In this document: positions 1 to 7,645 of the stretch, piece after piece
Layout of the letters: every line of letters begins with the position of its first letter
How positions within the stretch are numbered: position 1 is the stretch's first letter
Assembly: GCF_014645355.1 (NCBI RefSeq)
Contig: NZ_BMLS01000002.1
Coordinates: 124,001-188,000 of the forward strand
Direction of reading: 5' to 3'
From: Bowmanella pacifica
GTDB taxonomy: Bacteria; Pseudomonadota; Gammaproteobacteria; Enterobacterales; Alteromonadaceae
Length of the DNA: 64,000 bases
Position numbers and translations under genes: made by a program
Notes under the pieces: generated by a model
What the model was told of the DNA's origin: nothing
The model's database searches: none
Seen by the model: the letters and a program-made list of their open reading frames with translations, nothing else

Positions 1-1173
1 CCGGAGTTTCCCCCTCTCAGCATTAACCTGGCCATCAAACACGGGCCGGTGCTGTTTTCATCCCAGGGGCTGATAGGTCTGGCGGCCTGGCAGGCAGATA
101 TGGAAGCAGATAGTCTGCGCAAGCACTTAACCTGGGCTGAAGACCAACCCCTTTATCAGTTGACCGGCGTAACCAGCCTGTTCGGTAGCCATAGCTTCAG
201 CGACGAAATCCCTGCCCTGCGCTTTCAGGAAAGACAGCATAGCCATATTCAATTCAGCGGTTACCAAGGTGGTGGTGAGATCACCAGCAACCGGATTTAT
301 TACCAAGGTCATGCCAATAATCTGGTCGGCGAAGAAAACGGTGAAAACCGCCTGACGCTGAAGGATTTGCGCATTGAAATGGACGCCGATGTCAGCGTGA
401 GCGCCATGATGGAAGGTGGCTTCTATGACAGCCAAACCCGCCTAGTCTTAGACCAGTTGGCCATCAACGTACCGGGCACCGACATTGGCGAAGTGGATGC
501 CAAGGGCCTGGCCATTGAAGTGCAAACCACACGTAACGCTGATAAAGCCACCGGCGATATGCATATCGCGTATCTGGCCAAGGAACTGAAAGTGGCCGGA
601 TACCAAAGTAGCGATTTGGCACTTGAGGTACAAATGCAAAACCTCAACGAAGGCGTCATGATGGAGTACCAGAAGCTGGCCCGCTCTGGCGACATGGCCG
701 ATCCTCAGGCCATGATGGAGTTTGTTGAAGATAACCTGCCCTTCGCACTGGAAGACAGCCCGGCGCTGAATTTATCCAAACTTAGCGGCACTCTGCCCAT
801 GGGTAAGTTTAGCGGTTATATCAATAGCCAGATAAAAGTCGAAAACGTAGACGATATGTTTGACGGCGAGTGGATGCGCAGCGATTTTTGGCTAAACAAT
901 CTGCTAGTGGATGCCGAGCTGACAGCCGACAAAGAGGTCTTGTTATTTGTGGCCAAGCAACAAATGCTCGGCCAGATGCAACAGGCTATTGATTTTGGCC
1001 GGTTAGACAAAGAACAGGCAGAACAAATCGCTGAGGAGCAAGCCCCTATGATGCTGGAAATGATTCAGCAACAAGGGATTTTGGTGGAAACCGAGCAAGG
1101 CTACCAAAGCAACTTCAGCCTTAAAGAAGGTGAAGCACTGCTAAATGGCGAGCCTATGCCGCTGCCCCTGTAA
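1..1173 (+). CDS. DUF945 (YdgA-like) family protein, 5'-truncated by window edge
   Basis: The reading frame is open from the first base, so the true start lies upstream and only the C-terminal ~390 residues are present. The visible part begins with INLAIKHGPVLF, which resembles the conserved I-x-HGP segment of the DUF945/YdgA family of Gram-negative envelope proteins. The rest alternates beta-strand-like stretches with acidic and Gln-rich segments (for example EQAEQIAEEQ near the end), as expected for this family. No catalytic motif is visible and the biochemical role is unknown. The signal peptide that family members carry would be outside the window. It ends with TAA and a hairpin follows within 10 bases. 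Family assignment is moderate, by pattern only. Confidence 0.7.
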   Translation, partial: PEFPPLSINLAIKHGPVLFSSQGLIGLAAWQADMEADSLRKHLTWAEDQPLYQLTGVTSLFGSHSFSDEIPALRFQERQHSHIQFSGYQGGGEITSNRIYYQGHANNLVGEENGENRLTLKDLRIEMDADVSVSAMMEGGFYDSQTRLVLDQLAINVPGTDIGEVDAKGLAIEVQTTRNADKATGDMHIAYLAKELKVAGYQSSDLALEVQMQNLNEGVMMEYQKLARSGDMADPQAMMEFVEDNLPFALEDSPALNLSKLSGTLPMGKFSGYINSQIKVENVDDMFDGEWMRSDFWLNNLLVDAELTADKEVLLFVAKQQMLGQMQQAIDFGRLDKEQAEQIAEEQAPMMLEMIQQQGILVETEQGYQSNFSLKEGEALLNGEPMPLPL

Positions 1174-1182
1174 TCCAAGGCT

Positions 1183-1215
1183 ATCACTAGCAGGGTTAGC
1201 AGCCCTGTTAGTGAT
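1183..1215 (+). terminator. Hairpin downstream of the DUF945 gene
   Basis: Arms ATCACTAgCAGGG and CCCTGtTAGTGAT pair over 13 positions with one internal G-T pair and a 7-nt loop. It starts 9 bases after the stop codon, as a terminator would, but no T-run follows, so it may act by Rho assistance or only protect the 3' end. Confidence 0.5.
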
Positions 1216-1325
1216 ATCAGCCAGCCCAAGTCAGCCGCGTCCTTCTATTCCCACCAAAGCAACGCTACATAGCCCCACAGCTGAACAAATATTCGCCTTT
1301 TGGTCCATACAAGCTTTGCAAACTG

Positions 1326-1354
1326 ATGACAGCACTGACAAAACTGCTTATACT
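1326..1354 (+). promoter_or_regulatory. Probable tRNA promoter with GC-rich discriminator
   Basis: ATGACA (1326-1331) matches the -35 consensus at 5 of 6 positions. A 17-nt spacer follows, then TATACT (1349-1354). The bases just after the -10 box are GCGCCTCGC, the GC-rich discriminator typical of stringently controlled stable-RNA promoters. The predicted transcript would start near 1361 and run through the tRNA relic into the intact tRNA. Confidence 0.6.
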
Positions 1355-1399
1355 GCGCCTCGCTTTTACACCGCAATGGCATAAAACGCACCTCCCAAT

Positions 1400-1450
1400 G
1401 GCCCTATAGCTCAGTTGGTTAGAGCACCCGACTCATAATCACTGGGGCCA
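1400..1450 (+). pseudogene. Truncated tRNA-Ile2-like relic (internal deletion)
   Basis: Bases 1400-1440 read as the 5' half of a tRNA: acceptor strand GGCCCTA, a D-arm with AGCTCAGTTGGTTAGAGC, and the anticodon arm with loop CTCATAA. The sequence then jumps to TGGGGCCA (1443-1450), which can pair with the 5' acceptor strand (one G-T pair). The 3' side of the anticodon stem, variable loop and T-arm are missing, and the CCA end is replaced by AGT. It therefore looks like a tRNA with an internal deletion. It shares anticodon CAT and most of the 5' half with the intact tRNA 42 bases downstream, so it probably arose from a tandem pair. Confidence 0.75.
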
Positions 1451-1491
1451 AGTAGTAATAGTGGAAAAGTTGGTTTAAGTTGTAAAAATGT

Positions 1492-1568
1492 GGCCCCTTA
1501 GCTCAGTTGGTTAGAGCACACGACTCATAATCGTTAGGTCCCCAGTTCAAGTCTGGGAGGGGCCACCA
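1492..1568 (+). tRNA. tRNA-Ile2 (anticodon CAT, lysidine-modified type)
   Basis: A 77-nt cloverleaf with acceptor GGCCCCT pairing with AGGGGCC, an encoded CCA tail, D-arm, anticodon loop CTCATAA (anticodon 1526-1528) and T-arm CCCAG-TTCAAGT-CTGGG. The overall sequence closely resembles E. coli ileX rather than initiator or elongator tRNA-Met. The C34 is therefore expected to become lysidine (by TilS) and read AUA codons. The top pair of the anticodon stem appears mismatched (C-T). The gene is preceded by a truncated copy and followed by an AT-rich cassette, a classic integration neighbourhood. Confidence 0.93.
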
Positions 1569-1865
1569 CTCCACTAAATCCGCGCTGTTCAGCAGCATCC
1601 TATCTGTAAAATCCCAAGCCTTACCAAGATTGTCGAGTTGTCCAAGCCATGTGGTTCGCACAAAAGCTTGGAACAGGTGCATTTTGCTGTATTTCTGATG
1701 GTAAAGGCGACCACTACAGGCGCGGTATCGCGCATCGTGTAAAAAGTCGTAATAGCGCAGTTCACGCTTAAAGTCTTTCAACAAAGACTGTATGCATTTA
1801 CAGAGGTTCTTGCTTAAGGCACACTAACGTTTGTGAAACGAAAAGTGGTAAATGCGGAGCTAAGC

Positions 1866-3293
1866 ATGATGCAAATGGATAAAATAACTATAACTATTTT
1901 TGTGGACGGTGATGAGCCAGAATGCTTAGAAGTAATTGTTGATGAATGGCTTAATATTTGGAGGCATGATTACTCTAGCTTCCCCGAACTTAGTTTCAAA
2001 GGGCCAATAAACGTAAAAAAACAAAAAGAAATTGAAAAACTACCTTTTCCACTTAATGAAATAGCAGCCATACGAAACCCCGATATTTTCTTTTATTGTG
2101 AAAACATTGGTAAGGTTATTGGCGGGATAGAGATAACAGTCCACTCACCTGACGGTTCAAATGTAGAAAAGCGCTATCCATTCATTTGGGCAAGTAAAAA
2201 GTATGGAGTGAATGGGTTTATAGCTACTCCGTATTCAAAGGTTCGCCCAAATGGGAGTATAAATCGACTACCTAACAGGCATTCACAGAGAAATTTAGAC
2301 ATCCTACATAATGCAGAAGAGTATGTTAATGCAGGACAAGCAGTACTCCAGCAAATCGTACCCACTAATGAGCTACAAGTTGATGATGAGGCAGTGCCAA
2401 GCACAGTCAAAAAATTCATGTTTAATTGGAAAGATTATGCTGAATTTTTCGCCCACTATTTGGCAAACCAGATTAGTCCAAATACAGGTTCACAACAAAA
2501 AGTAGGACGTACGTTTGAAAAGCTAAAGTCTCTTGCTAACTCTTGTTGTCAAAATACAGGTCACACTGAAGCAAACACCTTAAAAGTTCAAGGCGATAGG
2601 TGGATCCAAGTGTATAATACTAGACCCGACTCTGGCCATTGGGAAAGGGGTGAGGGGCAATTCGACTCAATTGACGGTCGACTAATGTTTACACTCGACC
2701 AAATAGATTACACACCAAGCGAACTGAAACCCAAGTCTTTTGAATGCTGGTTCCCCCAGTTATCAAGAGAACACGCATGGGTTTCAGAACAGAGAGATAG
2801 GGGGTACAAAAGTAAACGCTTCAAAAATATAATGGTAGAACTCAGAGGGAGCTGTAACATTAAATTTTTAGAAGACCTCTCGAATGATGACATTAAACTA
2901 CTACAGGACAATCCATCTTTAACCTTAGAACGATTGGACTGGGATAATAATCTGTTCAAAGTATCAGATCTAATACATGGGAAAAGTGTCTCATCGATAG
3001 CTTCCAAAGGGCTCAAAAGCACACCCAAACCTGTAGTTGCAGCAATAGAAGAAATCCTGAATATCCAAAATCTGTATCTTTGCACGTTTAGGGTCTACTA
3101 CCCCAATTGGAAAATTGAATTCATCAACCTGATTAGTCAGATTCCTGCCGACTCCACAGTTCTCGTGCCAAGAGTTTTGAAAGAGCTGTTGGATAAAGAC
3201 GAAATCAGATCGGATATAAAACTGAAGTTTGCAGCAGATTGTACGAAACACGAACTGATGGCTATCAGACAAATTCACCGGAGCTGCTTTTAG
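1866..3293 (+). CDS. Uncharacterised protein, candidate restriction/defence nuclease (gene 1 of cassette)
   Basis: A 475-residue protein of no family I recognise. ATG 1866 is preferred because GGAG lies 6 nt upstream; an in-frame GTG at 1833 is possible. Residues 70-91 read RNPDIFFY...GGIEIT, a PD...E-x-T arrangement resembling a PD-(D/E)XK nuclease core with Thr instead of the usual Lys. The segment after it (KRYPFIWASKKYGVNG) is also reminiscent of restriction endonucleases. The remaining ~330 residues have no visible motif. No signal peptide or membrane segment is seen, so it is probably cytoplasmic. It is the first gene of a packed cassette with two DNA methyltransferases; the next start is 1 nt after its stop. 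Codon use is strongly AT-rich compared with flanking genes, suggesting transfer. A restriction role is inference. Confidence 0.6.
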   Translation: MMQMDKITITIFVDGDEPECLEVIVDEWLNIWRHDYSSFPELSFKGPINVKKQKEIEKLPFPLNEIAAIRNPDIFFYCENIGKVIGGIEITVHSPDGSNVEKRYPFIWASKKYGVNGFIATPYSKVRPNGSINRLPNRHSQRNLDILHNAEEYVNAGQAVLQQIVPTNELQVDDEAVPSTVKKFMFNWKDYAEFFAHYLANQISPNTGSQQKVGRTFEKLKSLANSCCQNTGHTEANTLKVQGDRWIQVYNTRPDSGHWERGEGQFDSIDGRLMFTLDQIDYTPSELKPKSFECWFPQLSREHAWVSEQRDRGYKSKRFKNIMVELRGSCNIKFLEDLSNDDIKLLQDNPSLTLERLDWDNNLFKVSDLIHGKSVSSIASKGLKSTPKPVVAAIEEILNIQNLYLCTFRVYYPNWKIEFINLISQIPADSTVLVPRVLKELLDKDEIRSDIKLKFAADCTKHELMAIRQIHRSCF

Positions 3294-3294
3294 T

Positions 3295-3759
3295 ATGGCT
3301 GGCCAAGGAAATATTACAAAAAAATATGCAAACTATCTAGAAAAGCTTGGATGGAACATCGTTTACAAATGCATTCCAAATTCGGTACATGTTGGAGTAG
3401 TTCCTATACCCATTTTGAACGGTTCAAGCAAACAGCGTTATCCGGATATTGTAGCCTTGAAAATGAATACAATACTTCTTGTTGAAGTTGAAATAAATCT
3501 TACCGATAGTGTGTCGGAAGACATAATTCTTCGATTCGATGAGATGAGGGAATCTTTGTTAGACAATAACAACTGGAGAGATTGGACGTCAAAAATCAGT
3601 AAAAATAGTGGACTTGACTTGTCTTCTGTTTCAAACATTGATTGCGAGTTAATTTTAGTAAAGAAAATAAGTTCTCGACATCAAAACAAAATAACAAAAC
3701 TTCGAGATAAATCTATTAACACAAAATGTTTTATAGAACTTGAATGCTTTACGGAATAA
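3295..3759 (+). CDS. Small PD-(D/E)XK-like protein (gene 2 of defence cassette)
   Basis: A 154-residue soluble protein. The N-terminal part (KYANYLEKLGWNIVY) looks like the opening helix and strand of a resolvase or restriction-type nuclease fold. It is followed by RYPDIVALKMNTILLVEVE: P50-D51, then E64-V-E66, a PD-x-E-x-E version of the PD-(D/E)XK motif with Glu in the Lys position. The size fits a single nuclease domain. It starts 1 nt after the upstream stop and ends 1 nt before the next ATG, so it is surely cotranscribed. It may be the nuclease, a nuclease subunit, or an inactive partner of gene 1. I do not recognise a specific family. Confidence 0.6.
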   Translation: MAGQGNITKKYANYLEKLGWNIVYKCIPNSVHVGVVPIPILNGSSKQRYPDIVALKMNTILLVEVEINLTDSVSEDIILRFDEMRESLLDNNNWRDWTSKISKNSGLDLSSVSNIDCELILVKKISSRHQNKITKLRDKSINTKCFIELECFTE

Positions 3760-3760
3760 A

Positions 3761-4924
3761 ATGTTAATGAGCAATAAAAAGTATGAGTTAGGTCAATATA
3801 TGACGCCATTATCAGTTGGTGCTGAAATGGTAAATCTCATAGAGAATAAGCCAGAGGATTGGTACGTATTTGATCCTTCATGTGGTGATGGAAACCTTCT
3901 ACTCTCCGCTATTAAAGCATTAAAAAACAAAAGCATAGAAAAAATTCAGGATAGAATTTTCGGTTTTGACATAGACCCGGATATGGTCGCTATTGCTAAA
4001 AGGAGAATCTCTGATGAACTTAGCATTCCTGAGAGCGAAGTTCATATTTTCGAGGGAGATTCAGAAGTTATTCTAAAGAAAAGCATCATACCGAATGAAT
4101 ACACTGATTATCTATCAAAAATTAATATTGTTATTGCAAATCCTCCGTATGGAAAAAATCGAGAGTATAGATTTTTCAATTTATGTGACGAGTTATTTTC
4201 TGCTGGCACTGAAATGATTTTTCTACAGCCCTTAGCCTTCATAGACCGCGTTAAGGGCGTAAAATATAAGCCATTAGACGGACGTCCGCTAGGTGTAACA
4301 ACCGGTCACGTAATTGTAACTCATAAGGCAGGAACTAAATTCACTCTGGCTAGCACATCAGGAGCCAAGTCGAACAGTAGCGAATTCGAAGTACTTACAG
4401 GGCTTAAATTATATGCTGTCGGAGAAGGTAACCCTCCTCAATCTGAGGAGATTAAGAACGAAAAACCTTTCAGCTCAGACATAGAAATTGAAGGCTGGCT
4501 TCCTTGTCTTAGAACTGGTGACATACAACCTTATTCGGTTAACAAAAAAAGATTGTGGGTCAAATACGGACCTCACCTAGCACACCCCAAAGATATTGAG
4601 CGATTTTCGGGACCAAAGTTATTTGTTAGACGGGTTCCAATCTGGGAGAACCGGATGTTAGGTGCTGCTTATGATGACGAAGTTACATTATGTGCTGGTG
4701 ATGTTCTCGTTATAAAACATAAAGAAAATAACATTAGATTACTCAAAGGCCTCTGTGCATACCTTAATTCAGAAAACGCTGCCGATTTTATTTTAAATCA
4801 TAGACCTAGTGTAAAACATAGAATGTCATTCCCTAAGATTTCAGCAAAAGACCTTAATGTACTGTTGGATACTGCTTTGCCATCAGATACCAAACTTATT
4901 GAGTTATCTGAGTGTATGGAGTAA
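3761..4924 (+). CDS. N6-adenine DNA methyltransferase, gamma class (TaqI-like)
   Basis: 387 residues. The N-terminus YELGQYMTP matches the GQ-(F/Y)-x-TP signature of gamma-class N6-adenine methylases. DPSCGDG (38-44) is the SAM-binding motif I, GFDIDP is motif II and NPPYG (127-131) is the catalytic NPPY motif IV. The C-terminal half would hold the target recognition domain, with VRRVPIWENRM and HRPSVKHRMSFPKIS resembling TaqI-type C-terminal segments. It should methylate adenine in a specific DNA site and protect host DNA from the cassette nuclease. Start ATG 3761 or 3767 is uncertain; GGAA lies 4 or 10 nt upstream respectively. The next gene overlaps or abuts. AT-rich codon use is shared with the rest of the cassette. 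Confidence 0.85.
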   Translation: MLMSNKKYELGQYMTPLSVGAEMVNLIENKPEDWYVFDPSCGDGNLLLSAIKALKNKSIEKIQDRIFGFDIDPDMVAIAKRRISDELSIPESEVHIFEGDSEVILKKSIIPNEYTDYLSKINIVIANPPYGKNREYRFFNLCDELFSAGTEMIFLQPLAFIDRVKGVKYKPLDGRPLGVTTGHVIVTHKAGTKFTLASTSGAKSNSSEFEVLTGLKLYAVGEGNPPQSEEIKNEKPFSSDIEIEGWLPCLRTGDIQPYSVNKKRLWVKYGPHLAHPKDIERFSGPKLFVRRVPIWENRMLGAAYDDEVTLCAGDVLVIKHKENNIRLLKGLCAYLNSENAADFILNHRPSVKHRMSFPKISAKDLNVLLDTALPSDTKLIELSECME

Positions 4925-4929
4925 GAATT

Positions 4930-7080
4930 TTGAGTTACATAAATACAATATTTCCAATTGAAGACATCTCCGAAGCATGCAGAAAAGAAAAGTCTGTTAG
5001 GCAAGGTCACATCAGTACATTACAGCCCTGGTGGGCACGGAGACCTTTGGCTCTTTGTAGAGCAACTCTTTTTCTTGCTTCAGCCCCCTGTTTAAGCAGA
5101 ATTAGGAACAGCACGGAGATTTATTCGAGACTTTGTAAACTCTATCCCAGTATTGACAACGATTTAGCTCGAATTGAGCGATTCAGTGCAGATCTTTCAA
5201 ACTGGTCTAATGTCGAAAATATGGAACTACTGGGGCTAGCCAAGGAAATTATTTCTTTGCGGGAAGGCGGCTTACCAGTGGTATTGGATTCTTTCTCTGG
5301 TGGGGGCTCAATCCCATTGGAATCCATAAGATTAGGACTGCCAACTTATGCTTCCGACCTTAATCCTGTTGCGGCTACTGCTCTAAAGTTGGCTCTAGAA
5401 CTAATTCCTGCGGGCGGAAAAGAACTAGCACGGAAAATGAAGCGAGATCTAGCCGATTTTCAGAATGTCGCCGATGAAATTGGCCGTAAACATTTTGGAG
5501 CTGCCGATAGTTTGGCTTACATGTGGTGCAGAACGTATGAATGCCCTAACTGTCATGCTGATGTTCCTCTACTTCCCAATAAGTGGCTTTCTAAGAAAAA
5601 GAATCTCCGAGCAGTGAAGCTTATTACAAGTGAAAACCATATTTCATTCGAGATTTTCGAACCAAAGAGTAAATTAGAAATTGAATATGCTTCAATCGGT
5701 ACAATTTCAACAAAGACAGCAAAGTGTCCATGCTGTAGTTTTGAAGTTCCTACGTCTAATTTGCAGGAGCTAGGAAAAGCAGGCGGTATAGGTGATATTC
5801 TATATGCCAAGTTATCCATAGATAGTGATGGTAATAAACTATACGAATCTCCAACAGTTGATGATCTAAACGCGTTTAATTCTTCAGATATTGATAGAAA
5901 TCTAGAGCATTTAGTTAACTGCCTAGATATTCCATTGGATTTAAATGGGATTCGCCATCTATGGGCAATTCAGTATGGAGTATCAACTGTTTCATCATTA
6001 TTTTCAAATAGGCAAAAAAATGTCTTACTGGAACTCGTTAATGCCGTCCTGCTGATGAAGGAAAAAATAAGGAAAAGTTCAAAATCAGAGCAAGAATATC
6101 AAGCAAGATATTTAATGCTCGTTGTATCCCTGAATAGAATTATGGTTTACAACAATAAACATTCTTGGTGGCAAGCCAATGGAGAGTTTCCTGCTAGTAT
6201 TTTTGTTAGGCAAGCAATTTCTATGGTTTGGAGCTATGTCGAAGTTCCAATTCACACAAAATTTGCAGGTGGCTGGGCAAGCTCCGTAAAATGGCTCAAC
6301 AAGATTATCGACCATATCAGTAATATTGACACTACAGCAGTCGTGAGTAAGTTAGATGCCGCAAACTTAGATCTAAATGATAAATCGGTAGATATAGTAG
6401 TCATTGACCCGCCATATTTTGACTCAATAACTTACGCTTACTTAAGCGACTTTTTCTATTCCTGGATGAAGCCATTACTGTCGGATGAATTACCAAATTG
6501 GTTTCAAGAGAAGTCGACACCGAAATCTGCCGAACTTATTGTCGATCGCAAGCACAAACTATCCCCATCACCAAAGGATAGTAATTTTTTTGAAGAGAAG
6601 ATGACTGCTTGCTTAATGGAAAAGCATAGAGTTTTAAAAGACGACGGACAATTAATACTAATGTATGGGCATAAAAAGATTGAAGCTTGGATTCACCTTT
6701 TTGAAGCAATTAAAAGGTCAAAATTCACTCCTGTGAGCTCATGGCCTATTCATTCCGAGCGAAAATCTAAGTTTCAACATAGTAAAGTGGATGCACTAGC
6801 TACTTCGTGCATTTTGGTATTGAATAAAATTGACGCAAGCAGCAGCTCAAAAAAAATATCCGCTAAGGAATTCAAATTGAAATTTTCTGAAGTAACAGCA
6901 GAAGCCATAAAATCCGCTCAAAAATTATCAGTTAGCGGAGGAGATTTATTTATGGCAATACTCGCTCCTTGTCTTGCGCTTTATTTCTCACATGATATTG
7001 AGCAAACAGACTCAGATTTGTATTCAATGCAGGACTTTATATCTGATTTAGAACTCGAATCAGCTAAAGTATACGCTTAA
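4930..7080 (+). CDS. DUF1156 / COG1743-type DNA methylase with zinc ribbons
   Basis: About 716 residues. The N-terminus FPIEDISEACRKEKSVRQGH followed by LQPWWARRPLALCRA is the DUF1156 signature. DSFSGGGS (~120-127) is a SAM-binding motif, SDLNPVA follows it, and DPPYF (~493-497) is the catalytic motif. Between them are two CxxC zinc-ribbon elements, YECPNCHAD (~205) and AKCPCCSFE (~266). Family members are predicted adenine-specific DNA methylases found in phage-defence gene sets. TTG 4930 is preferred because GGAG sits 8 nt upstream; GTG 4912 would overlap the previous gene by 13 nt. Known relatives often occur with DUF499 ATPases, DUF3780 proteins or helicases, none of which is here. It is last in the cassette and a hairpin follows. 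Confidence 0.85.
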   Translation: MSYINTIFPIEDISEACRKEKSVRQGHISTLQPWWARRPLALCRATLFLASAPCLSRIRNSTEIYSRLCKLYPSIDNDLARIERFSADLSNWSNVENMELLGLAKEIISLREGGLPVVLDSFSGGGSIPLESIRLGLPTYASDLNPVAATALKLALELIPAGGKELARKMKRDLADFQNVADEIGRKHFGAADSLAYMWCRTYECPNCHADVPLLPNKWLSKKKNLRAVKLITSENHISFEIFEPKSKLEIEYASIGTISTKTAKCPCCSFEVPTSNLQELGKAGGIGDILYAKLSIDSDGNKLYESPTVDDLNAFNSSDIDRNLEHLVNCLDIPLDLNGIRHLWAIQYGVSTVSSLFSNRQKNVLLELVNAVLLMKEKIRKSSKSEQEYQARYLMLVVSLNRIMVYNNKHSWWQANGEFPASIFVRQAISMVWSYVEVPIHTKFAGGWASSVKWLNKIIDHISNIDTTAVVSKLDAANLDLNDKSVDIVVIDPPYFDSITYAYLSDFFYSWMKPLLSDELPNWFQEKSTPKSAELIVDRKHKLSPSPKDSNFFEEKMTACLMEKHRVLKDDGQLILMYGHKKIEAWIHLFEAIKRSKFTPVSSWPIHSERKSKFQHSKVDALATSCILVLNKIDASSSSKKISAKEFKLKFSEVTAEAIKSAQKLSVSGGDLFMAILAPCLALYFSHDIEQTDSDLYSMQDFISDLELESAKVYA

Positions 7081-7096
7081 GAGTTTCTAGTGGACC

Positions 7097-7123
7097 GCAG
7101 GTTGAGATGTAAATTCAACCTGC
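7097..7123 (+). terminator. Hairpin after the defence cassette
   Basis: Perfect 9-bp inverted repeat GCAGGTTGA / TCAACCTGC with a 9-nt loop, beginning 16 nt after the methylase stop codon. Only a weak T-rich tail (TTATAAGG) follows, so termination strength is uncertain. Confidence 0.5.
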
Positions 7124-7236
7124 TTATAAGGTATAAGTATGCCTTTGAGAAAAGTTCCTGTAAATACAATCAATTAGGGGGAAATGCTCAATGGGACTTA
7201 GGAGAAATTTAGGGAGGCATTACCACAAACTATGAT

Positions 7237-7254
7237 AAAGGAGCAAGAACACTT
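7237..7254 (+). repeat. Degenerate short interspersed repeat, copy 1
   Basis: AAAGGAGCAAGAACACTT. It matches copies at 7498-7512, 12644-12660 and 13504-13520 (core AAGGRGTCAGAACACTT). Like the copy at 12644, it lies directly beside the 3' end of the duplicated membrane-protein sequence. Confidence 0.5.
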
Positions 7255-7395
7255 TAAACATCTAACCTCCACCTCCCGAAAACCGCCTGAAAATTTACGC
7301 AAATCGTGCGAGTAATAGAAGTACGTTGGCAGTGAATACAACAACGGGAAAATTAGCGACAGTAGCACTATTTCCAATCTGCCTCGTATAAGACG
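7255..7395 (-). pseudogene. Relic of a small membrane-protein gene (C-terminal part)
   Basis: Read on the minus strand, this stretch encodes LEIVLLSLIFPLLYS followed by LPTYFYYSHDLRK and an ending in EVEVR. It closely parallels the C-terminus of the intact gene at 12665-13084 (LAIMVPLSLLFLLLYS, LPTYFYYSHDLRK, EAEVR). The DNA similarity continues across the gene end into the short repeat at 7237-7254. The frame lacks the N-terminal two thirds of the protein and the expected stop, so it is a decayed partial duplicate. It lies on the other side of sbcCD from the intact copy, in the same orientation. Confidence 0.75.
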
Positions 7396-7465
7396 CCCAG
7401 TCCCCCGAATCAGCGGCCTTATGGATTTCTGAGAACTCCGGGTTTTCGTCTACAAGGTTTCGTAG

Positions 7466-7512
7466 GATCAAGGGGTCCGAGGATCAAGGTGATCAAGGGG
7501 TCAGAACACTTG
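7466..7512 (+). repeat. Cluster of GATCAAGG units with degenerate repeat copy 2
   Basis: GATCAAGG occurs three times (7467, 7483, 7492) and the block ends in AAGGGGTCAGAACACTT, the most canonical copy of the interspersed repeat of this region. The remainder of 7124-7565 shows no credible gene apart from the relic at 7255-7395. Confidence 0.5.
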
Positions 7513-7565
7513 GTCATCACACTAGTGCAGCTTATATCTAGCCGGATTTAGTCCACAAAACCCAG

Positions 7566-7595
7566 TATTCCTGGCTCGGTAACGAGCCAGGAATA
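7566..7595 (-). terminator. Probable sbcDC terminator hairpin
   Basis: Perfect 13-bp stem TATTCCTGGCTCG / CGAGCCAGGAATA with a 4-nt GTAA loop. It lies ~50 nt downstream of the sbcC stop on the minus strand. The following minus-strand bases (CTGGGTTTTG) contain a short T-run. It could also stop transcripts arriving from the plus strand. Confidence 0.65.
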
Positions 7596-7645
7596 AATCT
7601 CAATTAGTGGCCAGCCTAACCTATTCCCAATTGCCGCTTTTTTTT

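Noticed and set aside
1145-1384. Open frame of 79 codons overlapping the DUF945 gene end and the tRNA promoter
   Set aside because: Contains the hairpin and promoter elements and has no protein-like pattern.
1503-1784. Open frame on the minus strand antisense to the tRNA, encoding a protein ending PLPDLNWGPNDYESCALTN
   Set aside because: The C-terminus is merely the reverse translation of the tRNA, a well-known artefact in databases. The remainder has no Shine-Dalgarno or recognisable domain.
1569-1865. Spacer between the tRNA and the defence cassette, searched for an integrase or attachment repeat
   Set aside because: No integrase, and no copy of the tRNA 3' end could be found near 7.1-7.6 kb.
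1866-7080. Assignment of the cassette to BREX, DISARM or a classical type I system
   Set aside because: No BrxL/PglZ, DrmA/B/C, HsdS or SNF2/helicase gene is present.
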